The notes below the pieces were generated by a model. The model was not told the origin of the DNA. It saw only the letters and a list, made by a program, of their open reading frames with translations, and did not search any database. Positions 1 through 9,248 of a stretch of DNA of 38,236 nucleotides are shown piece by piece. Where the stretch lies: the NCBI GenBank assembly GCA_027622555.1, contig JAQBYJ010000053.1:1-38236 (forward strand), in the 5' to 3' direction. Made by a program: the position numbers and the translations under genes. Source of the stretch: Verrucomicrobiota bacterium. GTDB taxonomy: Bacteria > Verrucomicrobiota > Verrucomicrobiia > Opitutales > UBA2995. The number at the start of each line of letters is the position of its first letter. Position 1 is the stretch's first letter.

Positions 1-77
1 CAACCATCAGTTAACAAAAAAATAAAAATACAGGCCAATTGTATGTAGTGTAATTGAACTCGATTTTAGGACAAAAA

Positions 78-608
78 CTAAAAAACGCGGCGGAAACGTC
101 CGTATACGTTTGACAATCTCAGGATCGAAAAGGGGATCTCGTAGCTTTTTTGATAAGCAAAGACGAGGGCTTCACACGCGATTTTGGAAGCGCCATAGGG
201 GCTTTCGCAGTATTCAATTTGAACGGAGTCCTCTTTGGTTGAGCTATGGTTTCCATAGACATCTTTCGACGATGCAAAAATAAAGGCACAACCGGGAATT
301 TGGCGAGCGAGCTCCAGCATATTGAATGTAGCTTCAATATTATCTCTGGCCAGGGTAGGGTTCTTCACGGAATGGGGTACCCGGGCATTTGCTCCCAGGT
401 GAATGATCGCGTCACAGTCCTTGGATAGTTGGCTAAAAACCTGTTCCCTCTCTCGCATGTCTACAAGCAGGGTGTGCTTTTGTACTTCTGCGCTATGATG
501 GTTTTGTTTCAGGTCGACACCGATTACCGAATAACCTCTTTCCAGCAATGCAGAACAAACAGCTGTACCCACTGTTCCACTGCTCCCAGTAACCAGTATT
601 TTTTTCAT
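78..608 (-). CDS. NAD-dependent epimerase/dehydratase, C-terminally truncated
   Basis: This is an extended short-chain dehydrogenase/epimerase, the type that makes nucleotide-sugar precursors for surface polysaccharide. The N-terminal Rossmann motif TGSSGTVG (residues 7-14), the DLK acidic turn, IIHLGANA, and the catalytic Ser-Ser plus YGASK (Tyr-x-x-x-Lys) pair are all visible, so the cofactor and catalytic half is intact. The frame stops right after RLSNVYGR, near residue 176, whereas family members run to about 300 residues; the C-terminal sugar-binding half is missing. The 77 bases beyond the stop are AT-rich and do not resume it. Its ATG overlaps the stop of the upstream glycosyltransferase by 4 bases (ATGA), so the two are translationally coupled. 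It may be a pseudogene; the window edge prevents a check for a frameshifted remainder. Confidence 0.8.
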   Translation of the reverse strand: MKKILVTGSSGTVGTAVCSALLERGYSVIGVDLKQNHHSAEVQKHTLLVDMREREQVFSQLSKDCDAIIHLGANARVPHSVKNPTLARDNIEATFNMLELARQIPGCAFIFASSKDVYGNHSSTKEDSVQIEYCESPYGASKIACEALVFAYQKSYEIPFSILRLSNVYGRFRRVF

Positions 609-1696
609 GCTGTTTGTCGCAAGGGGTTTAGAACGGGGCCTTTCATTAACCCGTCGAAAATGGATGTGTATTGGTTCGTAACCATCTCAATGCTGTATTT
701 CGATAAGGCGTATTCACGGGCGGCCCGTCCAATCCGTTCCCGCAGTTGTACATCTTCAATTAACAATTTCAGGTAGTGAAACCATTCTTCGTCTGTGTAG
801 GCGTAGAAACCCGTTTTACCGTGTTCCATGACTGTTTTATCAGAGCCGGATGGAGTGCAGATCACGGGCAATCCACCACTCATATAAGTGATCAGCTTTG
901 TGGGAGGTTTCTTTTGCTGTCGTCTATCGTCCATTGGCTTAATCAATGCACCGATATCGCACTCCAGCATGCGACTTCGCCAGGTTTTGATATTCCAGGC
1001 TCTATACTTCACATTCCCATCGTCCCGCTCGGGAATATTCGAGTTTATCAACATTTCGATTTTCACCGAAGTATGTTGGGCCACTTCTTTTACGATGCGA
1101 ATTAAGCGATCCAGTGTATACAAATTGTCCGCGAATCCGTCCCAAAATATCTTCACCATCGAAGACTCAGAATAATCTTGCTTGTGACGGTCATCAATAA
1201 TGGGCGGAGAAATTGAGCGAAATTTATGGGCATATTGGGAAAGGTTTTCACCCTGAAGAGGGTTGAGAAGAAGAAGAGCGTCTAGCGAATCCAGAAACCA
1301 GGTAGTTGTTTCGTAATTTAATTCGCAGCTGGATGGATTATCACTGATGTTAAATAGAATCTTTTTCCCTGCCTGTTTCAACTTCACGATTTCTGGTTCG
1401 GTTATGAATTCGATATGTTTCAGCATGACGATGATATCGAATCGGGAAAGCGATTCGCAGGGAAAAAAGATGTCGGCTACATACCGATCACTATATTTAT
1501 TTATTCCATTTACGATGGGATCAATATGCCATTTCCGATTTGTCAAAGTCGTCTCGTCCGTATGCAAATGACCGAACCCCACCTTTATTTTCTTGGTGAA
1601 CAAATTGCGCCACTTCAACTCAAGCCACCACCTTAAGTGGACTTTTTTAAACGGCCGGAATTTCCACAATAATCGGTCAAATGTTGAAGCGTTCAT
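605..1696 (-). CDS. Glycosyltransferase, GT4-like
   Basis: A 363-residue cytoplasmic protein with a GT-B glycosyltransferase C-terminal half. The segment KLITYMSGGLPVICTPSGSD followed by VMEHGKTGFY is the nucleotide-sugar binding region of GT4-type enzymes, and the end has the usual helix with RERIGRAAREYALSKYS. The N-terminal acceptor domain is divergent; it has a basic start (WKFRPFKKVHLRWWLELKWRN) that may contact the membrane. It probably adds a sugar in lipopolysaccharide, capsule or exopolysaccharide synthesis. It is the first gene of a two-gene unit with the epimerase fragment, joined by an ATGA overlap. The acceptor and donor cannot be told from sequence. Confidence 0.8.
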   Translation of the reverse strand: MNASTFDRLLWKFRPFKKVHLRWWLELKWRNLFTKKIKVGFGHLHTDETTLTNRKWHIDPIVNGINKYSDRYVADIFFPCESLSRFDIIVMLKHIEFITEPEIVKLKQAGKKILFNISDNPSSCELNYETTTWFLDSLDALLLLNPLQGENLSQYAHKFRSISPPIIDDRHKQDYSESSMVKIFWDGFADNLYTLDRLIRIVKEVAQHTSVKIEMLINSNIPERDDGNVKYRAWNIKTWRSRMLECDIGALIKPMDDRRQQKKPPTKLITYMSGGLPVICTPSGSDKTVMEHGKTGFYAYTDEEWFHYLKLLIEDVQLRERIGRAAREYALSKYSIEMVTNQYTSIFDGLMKGPVLNPLRQTA

Positions 1697-2242
1697 TATT
1701 ATTCTGTCTCACTCCTTTTCACGGCAGTATCTGAAGTATCGGTTTTGTAATTCGAAAAGGGAGGGTGGATGCTTGCTACCTTTCTCCGCGGCAAAGAGTG
1801 GATGAAATACGATCACTTTATGAAATGGTTGATTGGAATGGAATAGGTGAAGTATTGATGCTTCCTTCTATACTTCGGTTGACAGGTTGAATAAGGGCCA
1901 ATGTCAGGTCGATTGGGTAAGGATTTCTAATGGAATGATTACAATTGCTAAAAGAAACATTTTTTTCACCGATGCATTTTAGTGGGAAAACTAAAATCGT
2001 CCAACTTTTCCTTAACCCCGGGGAACGGGTTATCACCTATGGATCAACAACCAGCTCTAGGGACAAAAGGACTCTTCCTTTGATTATTTGAGACAATAAC
2101 TGAATCCGGAACCCATGCGCTTCGAGCTTAGGACTCTCGATAATAGTTCTATTGCAACGAGTTATAACTTCTAAGAATCTTTTATTGAATTGGAACCTCC
2201 TTTGCTTGTGTATTATCATACAGAAAACCAACCTGAATTAAT
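1697..2242. other. Intergenic region between divergent genes
   Basis: About 545 bases separate the divergently read glycosyltransferase and zinc peptidase genes, so promoters for both must lie here. Short reverse-strand open frames are present, but their composition is not protein-like and no family is recognisable. A loose -10-like TATTAT sits about 30 bases before the peptidase start. No repeat, RNA gene or clear operator is visible. Confidence 0.5.
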
Positions 2243-2959
2243 ATGACCTTTTCATCTCAATTTGCATTTATTATTTTGCCGGGAGGAACCGGCATCCTCC
2301 TTTTCATAGCCGCCTTTGCATTCGCGATGTGGGCGCAGATGAAAGTTAAATCTGCCTATAACAAATATTCCAAAATTCCATCTCGCGGAGGCATAACCGG
2401 TTATGAGGCTGCGGAGGCTGTCATGCGCAAGGCGGGTATTACCAATGTCGAGATTGTCCGTGTTCCCGGTGTGCTTACTGACCACTACGATCCGGTCAAC
2501 AGAAGGTTGGCTCTGAGTGATCACAACTACCATGGCTCAAGCCTTGCGGCAATAGGTGTGGCTGCTCATGAAGCGGGTCACGCTATCCAGCACAAGGTGG
2601 GGTACTCCATGATGACCGTTCGCCAAACGATGGCACCGGTGGTAAACATCGCCGCCAGTTTTTTGCCAATCATAATGATCGGTGGATTGTTCCTCAGGCT
2701 CTTACCTTGGGGATTGGCGATCGACATAGGTATCATCATTTATGCGCTTCTAACCCTGTTCCATTTGGTAACCTTACCCGTCGAATTTGACGCAACTGCC
2801 CGTGCCAAACGCGAGCTGGATCGCTTGGGCATTATTTATGCAGATGAAGCTCCTGGAGTTGCTGCGACATTAAGCGCCGCCGGATTGACTTATGTTGCCG
2901 CGTTTGCCGGGTCCTTATTGAATTTAATCTATTTGATTGCACTACGTGGAAGGGACTAG
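2243..2959 (+). CDS. Membrane zinc metallopeptidase, YugP family
   Basis: A 238-residue inner-membrane protein matching the YugP/Zn-peptidase_2 family. It starts with a hydrophobic helix (about residues 8-30), then a soluble part with the zinc motif HEAGH (residues 109-113, followed by AIQH), then two or three further membrane helices (about 125-180 and 215-235). The stretch LPVEFDATARAKREL after the helices is conserved in the family and probably carries the third metal ligand. The length is normal. It is a single gene on the plus strand, facing away from the polysaccharide genes and converging on the cobalamin operon. No Shine-Dalgarno sequence is obvious before its ATG. The physiological substrate of this family is not established. 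Confidence 0.9.
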   Translation: MTFSSQFAFIILPGGTGILLFIAAFAFAMWAQMKVKSAYNKYSKIPSRGGITGYEAAEAVMRKAGITNVEIVRVPGVLTDHYDPVNRRLALSDHNYHGSSLAAIGVAAHEAGHAIQHKVGYSMMTVRQTMAPVVNIAASFLPIIMIGGLFLRLLPWGLAIDIGIIIYALLTLFHLVTLPVEFDATARAKRELDRLGIIYADEAPGVAATLSAAGLTYVAAFAGSLLNLIYLIALRGRD

Positions 2960-2974
2960 TTCCCCACCTCAAGT

Positions 2975-3259
2975 CTAGTACTTTTCCCAGCCACAGCCTC
3001 GGTGTCCGAAATCTGCCAACTCGGGATAAACAATCTCTGCGAGGATTTCTGCAGATTCAACAATCCTGGGTCCTGGGCGGTTGAAGAATTGATTTCCATC
3101 GGTAATATACAGTTCACCGGTTTGAACAGCTCTCAGTGATTGCCAGGTAGCATCCTGAAGGGCCTGATCCATTTCAGATCTGGTTTTATCAATATCCCAA
3201 CCACAGGGCAACACTATGATTTTATCGGGATCGACCTCTACTAATCTGAGGTCAGTCAT
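2975..3259 (-). CDS. Cobalamin-type substrate-binding protein, C-terminal fragment
   Basis: Only about 94 residues, equal to the C-terminal part of BtuF/FepB-like periplasmic binding proteins. VDPDKIIVLPCGWD, W-x-SLRAVQTGELYITDGN and FNRPGPRIVESAEILAEI are the standard late motifs of this family in cobalamin and iron transporters. The first 180 or so residues, including the signal peptide, are absent; upstream sequence belongs to the adenosyltransferase gene, whose stop it overlaps. A TTG at 3265 lies in the same frame, but ATG 3259 is the better start. It is the last gene of the cobalamin operon. Without a signal peptide or N-lobe it cannot act as a normal binding protein, so it is probably a deletion remnant kept in frame by overlap. 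Confidence 0.75.
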   Translation of the reverse strand: MTDLRLVEVDPDKIIVLPCGWDIDKTRSEMDQALQDATWQSLRAVQTGELYITDGNQFFNRPGPRIVESAEILAEIVYPELADFGHRGCGWEKY

Positions 3260-3836
3260 TATCAACGTGGCTTTCGGATCGAAATAAATGCCAACGTTCT
3301 TCTACCGCGCCGGAGCGATGAATTTCCTGACGTGCCAGTTTAAACAACAGGTCGGAGAGGCGATTGATAAATTGGAGGATACTGGGATGAATGGGATCAC
3401 TTGCATTAAGCTCAGCCAGGTTTCTTTCAGCCCGACGGACGATGGTTCTGACTACGTGGCAAAGGGCAGAAATTTCAGTTCCCCCTGGAAGTAGGAAGTG
3501 CTCGGTAACGCTGTCGAGTGATTTTTCTATCTCCCCCATCCAATCCTCCATACGCTCTGAGGCTTTTTCGGGTAAGGGTACCGAGGGAGGTTTCTGTGAA
3601 CTGGTCGGAGTAGCCACATGACTCATGAGATTCATCATGTCCGTTTGAATCTGCCTAAGTGGATTGTGCCAATCGTGGTCGTTGGGAAGTTTGGTTCGAA
3701 GCAATCCTAAGAAGCTGTTCGCTTCATCCAAATCTCCCAAACAATGGATGCGTATGTTGCTCTTGGATACCCTTACTCCGCCCGCTATCCCGGTTGTTCC
3801 TTTGTCGCCTGTGCGTGTTGAAATATTACCTTTCAT
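3252..3836 (-). CDS. Cob(I)alamin adenosyltransferase, PduO type
   Basis: A 194-residue cytoplasmic enzyme that transfers adenosyl from ATP to cob(I)alamin, making coenzyme B12. The N-terminal ATP loop TRTGDKGTT (residues 7-15), the G-D-LDEANSFLGLLR segment and the late helix VVRTIVRRAERNL with its conserved Arg-Arg-x-Glu are diagnostic of the PduO/MMAB five-helix-bundle family. The length is normal. It lies 13 bases after the BtuD-like ATPase gene in the same direction, so imported cobalamin would be adenosylated by a product of the same transcript. Its end overlaps the binding-protein fragment. Confidence 0.93.
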   Translation of the reverse strand: MKGNISTRTGDKGTTGIAGGVRVSKSNIRIHCLGDLDEANSFLGLLRTKLPNDHDWHNPLRQIQTDMMNLMSHVATPTSSQKPPSVPLPEKASERMEDWMGEIEKSLDSVTEHFLLPGGTEISALCHVVRTIVRRAERNLAELNASDPIHPSILQFINRLSDLLFKLARQEIHRSGAVEERWHLFRSESHVDND

Positions 3837-3849
3837 GCTTTCTTATTCT

Positions 3850-4878
3850 TTAGGAGTTAAGTCCTTCAATCCACTGGGTCAGATTTTCCAGCGATTCGAA
3901 ATTTGTCTGATTGTTTTCCCGGGAAACTTTCCAAACCGCTGAAGATCCGGTTTTATCAATTGCTATCGAAAATGCACTTTCACGCCCTGCTGTTGCGATA
4001 CCAAAACCCAGTCGACCTAAGGTTCGCGTGGTCCAAAGTAATTCGGGCCCGTTTCCTTCCAACCTTACAAATTGGCAAGGGTCCTCGTGCATGTGGAAAG
4101 ATCCTTGATTCAAGTCCCACTCCAGCTCGCTGCTTCCGAATACTTCAGCCATGCGCCCATTGAGTGCCAGGCTTTCCGGTGTCCCTTTTGTGATGTCTCC
4201 TGATTCAGAAAACAGCCACAGTTCATCTGCGCATCTTAGGGCAAGGTCCAGGTCATGGGTGGATTGAAGAATGGCCATCTGTTGTTGATGCGCCAGGCTT
4301 CGTAAGGTTCGCATGAGTTCAACCCGTCTGAGAATGTCCAGGTAGGCGGTGGGCTCGTCGAGCAGCATGAGCGGCGCCTCCTGGGCCAGCGCCCGTGCAA
4401 CCATCACTTTCTGTTTCTCACCATCACTTAGTTCTGAAAATTGACGCGAAGCCAGCTTTTCGGCTCTCACTTCATTGATCGCCCAATCAATCTTCTCCCG
4501 ATCTTCACTCGTTAAATGTCCATTCCAGTTGGTGTGAGGATGTCGCCCGAGGGCTACCATGGAATAGGCACTGAATATACCCGGTGGCATGGCTTGAGTT
4601 AGTACAAGGCTTATCGTTTTGGCTCTTGTGCGTGGTGCAATTTTCTCGATTGGCGATCCTGACAGTCGAACCTCACCTTTCAAGGCGGGCTGAATGCCGG
4701 CGAGGGTGCGAATCAAGGTGGATTTCCCTGCTCCATTGGGACCGAGAAGACAAATGAACTTGCCTCGGTTTAGAGAGAGATTGAGCCCCTTTGCCACGAT
4801 ACTATTGCCACCCTTTCGGCTTTCATACCCGATCGATAATCCGAATGTTTCTAGAATGGGCATCGTCCCGTAACTCAT
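3850..4878 (-). CDS. btuD: Cobalamin ABC transporter ATP-binding protein with C-terminal extension
   Basis: ATPase of a BtuCD/FecE-type importer. Walker [11 protein letters not shown]-loop LTQAMPPG, signature LSDGEKQKV, Walker [13 protein letters not shown] and the switch His in STHDLDLAL are all intact, so it should hydrolyse ATP. Those elements end near residue 235; about 85 further residues follow, including [13 protein letters not shown] and a late WIEGL. Most BtuD/FhuC homologues end at 250-270 residues, so this extension is an extra domain of unknown role. The ATG overlaps the permease stop (ATGA). A second in-frame ATG at 4863 is also possible. Receptor, riboswitch and adenosyltransferase in the same operon support cobalamin rather than iron. 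Confidence 0.9.
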   Translation of the reverse strand: MSYGTMPILETFGLSIGYESRKGGNSIVAKGLNLSLNRGKFICLLGPNGAGKSTLIRTLAGIQPALKGEVRLSGSPIEKIAPRTRAKTISLVLTQAMPPGIFSAYSMVALGRHPHTNWNGHLTSEDREKIDWAINEVRAEKLASRQFSELSDGEKQKVMVARALAQEAPLMLLDEPTAYLDILRRVELMRTLRSLAHQQQMAILQSTHDLDLALRCADELWLFSESGDITKGTPESLALNGRMAEVFGSSELEWDLNQGSFHMHEDPCQFVRLEGNGPELLWTTRTLGRLGFGIATAGRESAFSIAIDKTGSSAVWKVSRENNQTNFESLENLTQWIEGLNS

Positions 4879-5939
4879 TTGCCGAACAAGTTCTGGAGGT
4901 TTCGTTGCTTAACCAACGCTATAATGATGACCGGAGCTCCGAAGAGCGCTGTAATCGCATTCAACGGTAGGACCGTATCAAATCCAGGCGCTTTGGCGAT
5001 CAGGTCAGCCGCCAAAGCGAGGCACGCTCCCATGATCAAGGTCGAAGGAATCAGCAATCGATGTTGGGAGGTTTGAAAGAGAAAGCGACAGAGATGGGGT
5101 GCCGCAATTCCCAGAAATCCGATGGGCCCGCAAAAGCCGGTAACAGTGCCTGCTAGAACGGATGCAACCGCCAGACTTAAATAACGGATTCTCTTTACGT
5201 TCGTCCCCAAACTCTGTGCGTATTCCTCTCCCAGCAACAGGGCATCCAGGGGTTTTGAAATGAAGAGGCACAGCCCGCCACCGATTATTAATAGAGGCAT
5301 GAAAACCGGCATCTGGCTCCAGGTGACATTCCCGAATTGCCCGAACGACCAGGTCAAAAACGATTGCAGTTTCTCTGGCATGCTAAAGAACATCAGAATA
5401 CTGACCACAGCCCCAACGGCATAACTGATCATGAGGCCAAGAATGAGAAGTGACATGACATCCATTCGTCGTGCCAAAAGTAGAATAATTAATAGAACCG
5501 CCCCTGAACCCATCGTAGATGCGACGACAACAAGAACGTGACCGGATAGACCCAGGTTTTCTGTCAATGCCACTCCCGCGGGTGCCACTGCGAGCAACAC
5601 GATTCCCACACCAAGGCTGGCGCCGGAGCTCACGCCGAGCACGAAGGGATCCGCAAGGGGATTTCGAAAAATAGTTTGCATCAACAATCCGGATACAGCC
5701 AGCGCCGCACCCGCTAGCAGAGCAGTCAACGCCTGAGGTAAACGAAAATCCAAAACAATCTGACTGATAATCGGATCAACGGATTCGCTCCCGGTAAGTG
5801 CCCCCCAAATATCTTTCACAGAAAAAAGCACCGACCCCAATGACACGTTTGCGACAAACAGAGCAAGTAACAGTAACCCGAGTCCGCTGAATACTATCAG
5901 TGGAGTTCGTTGGGGTGATGCTTGAGTCAGGTAAGGCAT
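4875..5939 (-). CDS. btuC: Cobalamin ABC transporter permease, FecCD/BtuC family
   Basis: A 354-residue inner-membrane permease with about ten membrane helices. Diagnostic segments are [20 protein letters not shown] near residue 65, the [19 protein letters not shown] motif that contacts the ATPase, [10 protein letters not shown], and near the C-terminus [24 protein letters not shown] and the [20 protein letters not shown] ending. Length and motif order are normal for BtuC/FhuB half-transporters. It is coupled to the ATPase gene by an ATGA overlap but separated by about 280 bases from the binding-protein gene upstream, and that gap holds an inverted repeat. Confidence 0.93.
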   Translation of the reverse strand: MPYLTQASPQRTPLIVFSGLGLLLLALFVANVSLGSVLFSVKDIWGALTGSESVDPIISQIVLDFRLPQALTALLAGAALAVSGLLMQTIFRNPLADPFVLGVSSGASLGVGIVLLAVAPAGVALTENLGLSGHVLVVVASTMGSGAVLLIILLLARRMDVMSLLILGLMISYAVGAVVSILMFFSMPEKLQSFLTWSFGQFGNVTWSQMPVFMPLLIIGGGLCLFISKPLDALLLGEEYAQSLGTNVKRIRYLSLAVASVLAGTVTGFCGPIGFLGIAAPHLCRFLFQTSQHRLLIPSTLIMGACLALAADLIAKAPGFDTVLPLNAITALFGAPVIIIALVKQRNLQNLFGK

Positions 5940-6038
5940 TTTTATTTAACCACAGAAAGCTTAGAGCAGCAAAGCCGCAACCAAAGTTTAACCTAACCAC
6001 AGATTGCTCAGATAGGTACAGTTTTTGTAAGGATTCCT

Positions 6039-6134
6039 TAACCACGAATGGACACGAATTGACACGAAATTCCATTCAATATATTGCCTTTTTTCAGTTC
6101 TACTATTCGTGTTCATTAGTGTCGATTCGTGGTT
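6039..6134. repeat. Imperfect inverted repeat (about 30-nt arms) inside the cobalamin operon
   Basis: The left arm at 6039-6068 begins AACCACGAATGGACACGAA and the right arm at 6105-6134 ends with the complementary ATTCGTGGTT; roughly 26 of 30 positions pair across a loop of about 36 bases. The element occupies the gap between the binding-protein and permease genes, the only large gap in the operon. Its form (short, non-coding, palindromic, AT-rich loop) fits a MITE-like or REP-like dispersed repeat. As RNA it would form a long hairpin that could protect or end the upstream message. Confidence 0.75.
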
Positions 6135-6217
6135 GATATTTTCTTCTCAAAGGGAGTCTGCTTCCAGTTTTTCGCGTAGTTCAGTGCTTTTCGTAGTTTA
6201 ACCATTTTTCTTCGAAC

Positions 6218-7336
6218 TTATTTCAATTGCTCGTAATAGATAAACTCATGCTCAGGTAATAGTTCGGGATGAAAGATCTTGATGAGGTCTGCCAGGACTT
6301 CATCGGGATGATTGATACCGCGTTCCCACATGTCGTTGCCGCCGTTTTTATTAACACGCTTAATGTTGTTGAATACCTGGGCTTCACGAAATGCGCGAAA
6401 GGCGGTGAAGCGTTCATCGTGGCCGAGGAGAGCATCGAGTGTTTCGTAACTTCCAGGATTAATCCAGATATCTGCATTGGCAGCTTTTATGAGGATAACT
6501 TCAAAATCCAGCGGAACTCCCCCCAATGAGGAATCGTCTGCCCAGAGGTAGCTTGCTCCTGCGTCGTTAAACGCACGGGAGTTGTAGCTCTGTCCACCAG
6601 GTAAATGCCAGACGCCGGCAAAGGGTGCATTGGCAAAGACAGTCGGTCTGTTTACTACCTTGCTTGTGAGCTCTTTAAGCTTCTCATAACGGTCCGCAAT
6701 ATCCGCAAAAATAATTTCTGCTTGTGCCTCCTTATTTACAAACGAGGCGATTGCCTTTATCCACTCAGATCGAGCGAGCGGGTCCGCCTCCATGTAACCG
6801 GAAGTGAGAACAACCGGTAGATTTGCGCGTTCCAATTTGGGATGTGTATCGTAAAGCGATTCGCCTGTCGAAAAACTGAGGATGAGGTCAGGTCTTAGCA
6901 GAAGTATGGATTCCAGATCCAGACTTGCCCCGCTTTGTATGGCCTGTACCTTTCCGCTATCAACCAATCCTTGTAGAAAGGGATCATTCGATAGTTCCAA
7001 GTGAGCCGCTCCGACTAATTGATCATACATGTCCAAGGATTGGATCGGCCCGAGATAGACCGTTGCCATGATAATAATCCGTTCTACCGGTGTGCGAATA
7101 ACCCGAGCTCCCTTAGGAAGTTCTGGAACCGGCCGCCCCTTGTCGACAAGGGCATAGGAGTAGCGGGTATCGCCCGATCCTCGCCAGGGATTTTTAATGT
7201 GGAGTAGTCTGTGGGTTTCGAAGGTTTCGATCTCAAAGTTTTCTGCGTACTTATTATATGAATATAGCAAGACCGTGCTCCCCGCAAAGAGGATCACGAT
7301 CCAAAATTGTATAAACGATCTTAGAATACCTATCAT
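6218..7336 (-). CDS. btuF: Cobalamin-type ABC transporter substrate-binding protein, membrane-anchored
   Basis: A periplasmic binding protein of the BtuF/FepB class, about 372 residues. After an N-terminal membrane helix (about residues 10-26, FWIVILFAGSTVLLY) with no clear signal-peptidase or lipobox site, it appears to stay anchored to the inner membrane. The two-lobe fold is seen as RVIRTPVERIIIMATVYLGP, the central LDLESILLLRPDLIL helix region, and the C-terminal part with NAPFAGVWHLPGG and the MWERGINHPDEVLADLIKIFHPEL ending. I chose ATG 7336, which overlaps the receptor stop by one base (TGATG); a TTG lies one codon earlier. Its position directly after the receptor, under the riboswitch, supports cobalamin or a related corrinoid as ligand. 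Confidence 0.88.
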   Translation of the reverse strand: MIGILRSFIQFWIVILFAGSTVLLYSYNKYAENFEIETFETHRLLHIKNPWRGSGDTRYSYALVDKGRPVPELPKGARVIRTPVERIIIMATVYLGPIQSLDMYDQLVGAAHLELSNDPFLQGLVDSGKVQAIQSGASLDLESILLLRPDLILSFSTGESLYDTHPKLERANLPVVLTSGYMEADPLARSEWIKAIASFVNKEAQAEIIFADIADRYEKLKELTSKVVNRPTVFANAPFAGVWHLPGGQSYNSRAFNDAGASYLWADDSSLGGVPLDFEVILIKAANADIWINPGSYETLDALLGHDERFTAFRAFREAQVFNNIKRVNKNGGNDMWERGINHPDEVLADLIKIFHPELLPEHEFIYYEQLK

Positions 7337-9204
7337 CAAAAGTTGAACCTGACTCCACCGTATATAGAAAATCCTGCCGTTTGAAAGCCTTCCACTTCTT
7401 CGTAGTCTTCATCAAACAGATTATCGATGCGAGCCCAGAGCTGTGTGCTCTCAGTGAGGTCATAACGACCGGCAAGATTAAACACGATGTAGCCATCCTG
7501 CTTTTCTGTTGAAAACCGGGTACTGTATTGGCTGCTAACTAAAAGTGCTGTTGTGCTCAGGTTCAGTTTATCCACCGGTTGGAAATCATATCCCATCGAT
7601 ACAATACTGCGTGGGACCCTTTCCGCTTCCTGTCCGTCTCCGTAATTGGCGTCGCTGTAGGTATAAGCCAAGGTTGCTGTCGCATTGTTGCGAACTTGAA
7701 AGCGAAGCGCATTTTCAATGCCCTTACTTTCATAAAAATCCTCGTTCGCATAGGTGAAGGAGTTGAAACTGAATATGATTTTATCCTTCACGTCGTTGCC
7801 GAAGAGCGTGGTGCTAAAATAAACCTTCCCGTCGACGAGTGCTTGTTCGTAGGCCAGGTCCCAGCCTTCTCCTGATTCCGGCTTTAACCCAGGATCGCCG
7901 AAGCTGGAGAATAACTGGAAGAAGGAGGGTGCTTGAAAGGATGTGCCGTAGGATCCTCTTATGCGTCCGCGCAATTCCTTTAGCTGATAACTAAACGTCG
8001 TTCGCCAAGTGTTTTCTTCTCCGTAAACGCTGTTGTCGTCGTGTCGACCACCCAGGGTCCAGTCGAGCACTTCGGTCGCTGCGATGATATTCTCCAGAAA
8101 GATGGAGCCGTTGGTCCGGTTACCGTCCCCGGAGTCATTGTATTCTTCCTCGTATTCCAATCCTCCAACCAACGTCCAGTTGGATGTCGCACGGAACGTG
8201 TTTTTCCAATCATAGGTATAGCGCTTTCCGTCATTGGGAAAGCGGCCTCCGATGACACTGGCAGACTCTGCGTTGTTAAAGGCGATCCCTGCAGAGCTAT
8301 CCCACGTTTCATTCAATTGAAACTCACCTCCTACACGCGAGAAGAACTGGGTCGTCTCGGAGAAGTTGACGAACTCGGGTGCCCCAAACAGTGAATTGGG
8401 ATCGCCTGGATCAAACTCCGACAAAGTATCAAACCAATAGGCCATAAAGTTAATCGAGGTGGATTCGTCGATCTCGTAGTCCAACTTCATGGACGCCTGT
8501 GTGTTTTCATATCGATCAGCATCCGCCCATTCAGGACCGAAGCTCGGATCCTGAACCGAGAATTGGTGCTCGTAGTGACTCAGATTAAACGCCCAGCTTA
8601 ATTTTCCTTCCGATCCACGAGTGTTCAGGTTCCCGTTGATGGTGTCGTGAGCGCCGTAACTGAGACCTAGTTGGCTGCCGGGATTCGTTTTACCGTCTGC
8701 CGTTTGAATGCTTATGACACCGGCGAGTGCATTCGCACCATAGAGCGAACTTTGCGGGCCTTTTAAAATCTCAACACGCGTGACGTTGTCACCAAACAGA
8801 CTTCCAAAGTTGACGATCTGTCCGGTAGCTGGATTGTCTACCTCAACTCCATTAATGAGAACCGTAGGGGTATTGGCGTTTAGTCCCCGTGTGGTGATGC
8901 CAAAGGCGCCGCCGGGACTTCCGTTGTTGCGTAGGTAAAACCCCGGTACGTAGCGTAGGCTATCCAAGAGGAAGGATTGTTCGGATTTGGTTATATCGTA
9001 GTTATCGAGTATTTCGACGGAGCTTCCGATTTGGTTGAGCCGGGCTTCTGATCTATTGGCCACAATGACCAATTCGTTCAGATCGTACACATCATTCTCT
9101 AATTTATCGTCCTGTGATCGCGCAGGAGATGCCAGAGAAAGGAGGGTCGCAACTACAGCGGCGAAACATCTGGTTTTATTTTTATTTAGTATTGCTGGTG
9201 TCAT
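7336..9204 (-). CDS. btuB: TonB-dependent outer-membrane receptor, BtuB-like
   Basis: A TonB-dependent receptor of about 622 residues that would carry cobalamin across the outer membrane. From the ATG at 9204 it has a classical signal peptide (basic start, hydrophobic AVVATLLSLASPARS). It then shows a TonB-box-like stretch near DLNELVIVA, the plug domain (TRGLNANTPTVLINGVEV and VTRVEILKGPQSSLYGANAL), and a beta-barrel ending in aromatic GVRFNF. Barrel features include PSFFQLFSSFGDPGLKPESG, typical of BtuB/CirA. A GTG 15 codons upstream would bury the signal peptide and is rejected. A cobalamin riboswitch lies directly upstream, making this the first gene of the uptake operon and strongly supporting its substrate. 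Confidence 0.93.
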   Translation of the reverse strand: MTPAILNKNKTRCFAAVVATLLSLASPARSQDDKLENDVYDLNELVIVANRSEARLNQIGSSVEILDNYDITKSEQSFLLDSLRYVPGFYLRNNGSPGGAFGITTRGLNANTPTVLINGVEVDNPATGQIVNFGSLFGDNVTRVEILKGPQSSLYGANALAGVISIQTADGKTNPGSQLGLSYGAHDTINGNLNTRGSEGKLSWAFNLSHYEHQFSVQDPSFGPEWADADRYENTQASMKLDYEIDESTSINFMAYWFDTLSEFDPGDPNSLFGAPEFVNFSETTQFFSRVGGEFQLNETWDSSAGIAFNNAESASVIGGRFPNDGKRYTYDWKNTFRATSNWTLVGGLEYEEEYNDSGDGNRTNGSIFLENIIAATEVLDWTLGGRHDDNSVYGEENTWRTTFSYQLKELRGRIRGSYGTSFQAPSFFQLFSSFGDPGLKPESGEGWDLAYEQALVDGKVYFSTTLFGNDVKDKIIFSFNSFTYANEDFYESKGIENALRFQVRNNATATLAYTYSDANYGDGQEAERVPRSIVSMGYDFQPVDKLNLSTTALLVSSQYSTRFSTEKQDGYIVFNLAGRYDLTESTQLWARIDNLFDEDYEEVEGFQTAGFSIYGGVRFNF

Positions 9205-9248
9205 GTATGTTACTGCCAGACGCAGAAACAGGTTAAGTGACTCCAGCA

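Noticed and set aside
1818-2231. Two short minus-strand open frames in the 1.7-2.2 kb gap
   Set aside because: Low-quality translations without homologous features, and the start contexts are poor; treated as intergenic.
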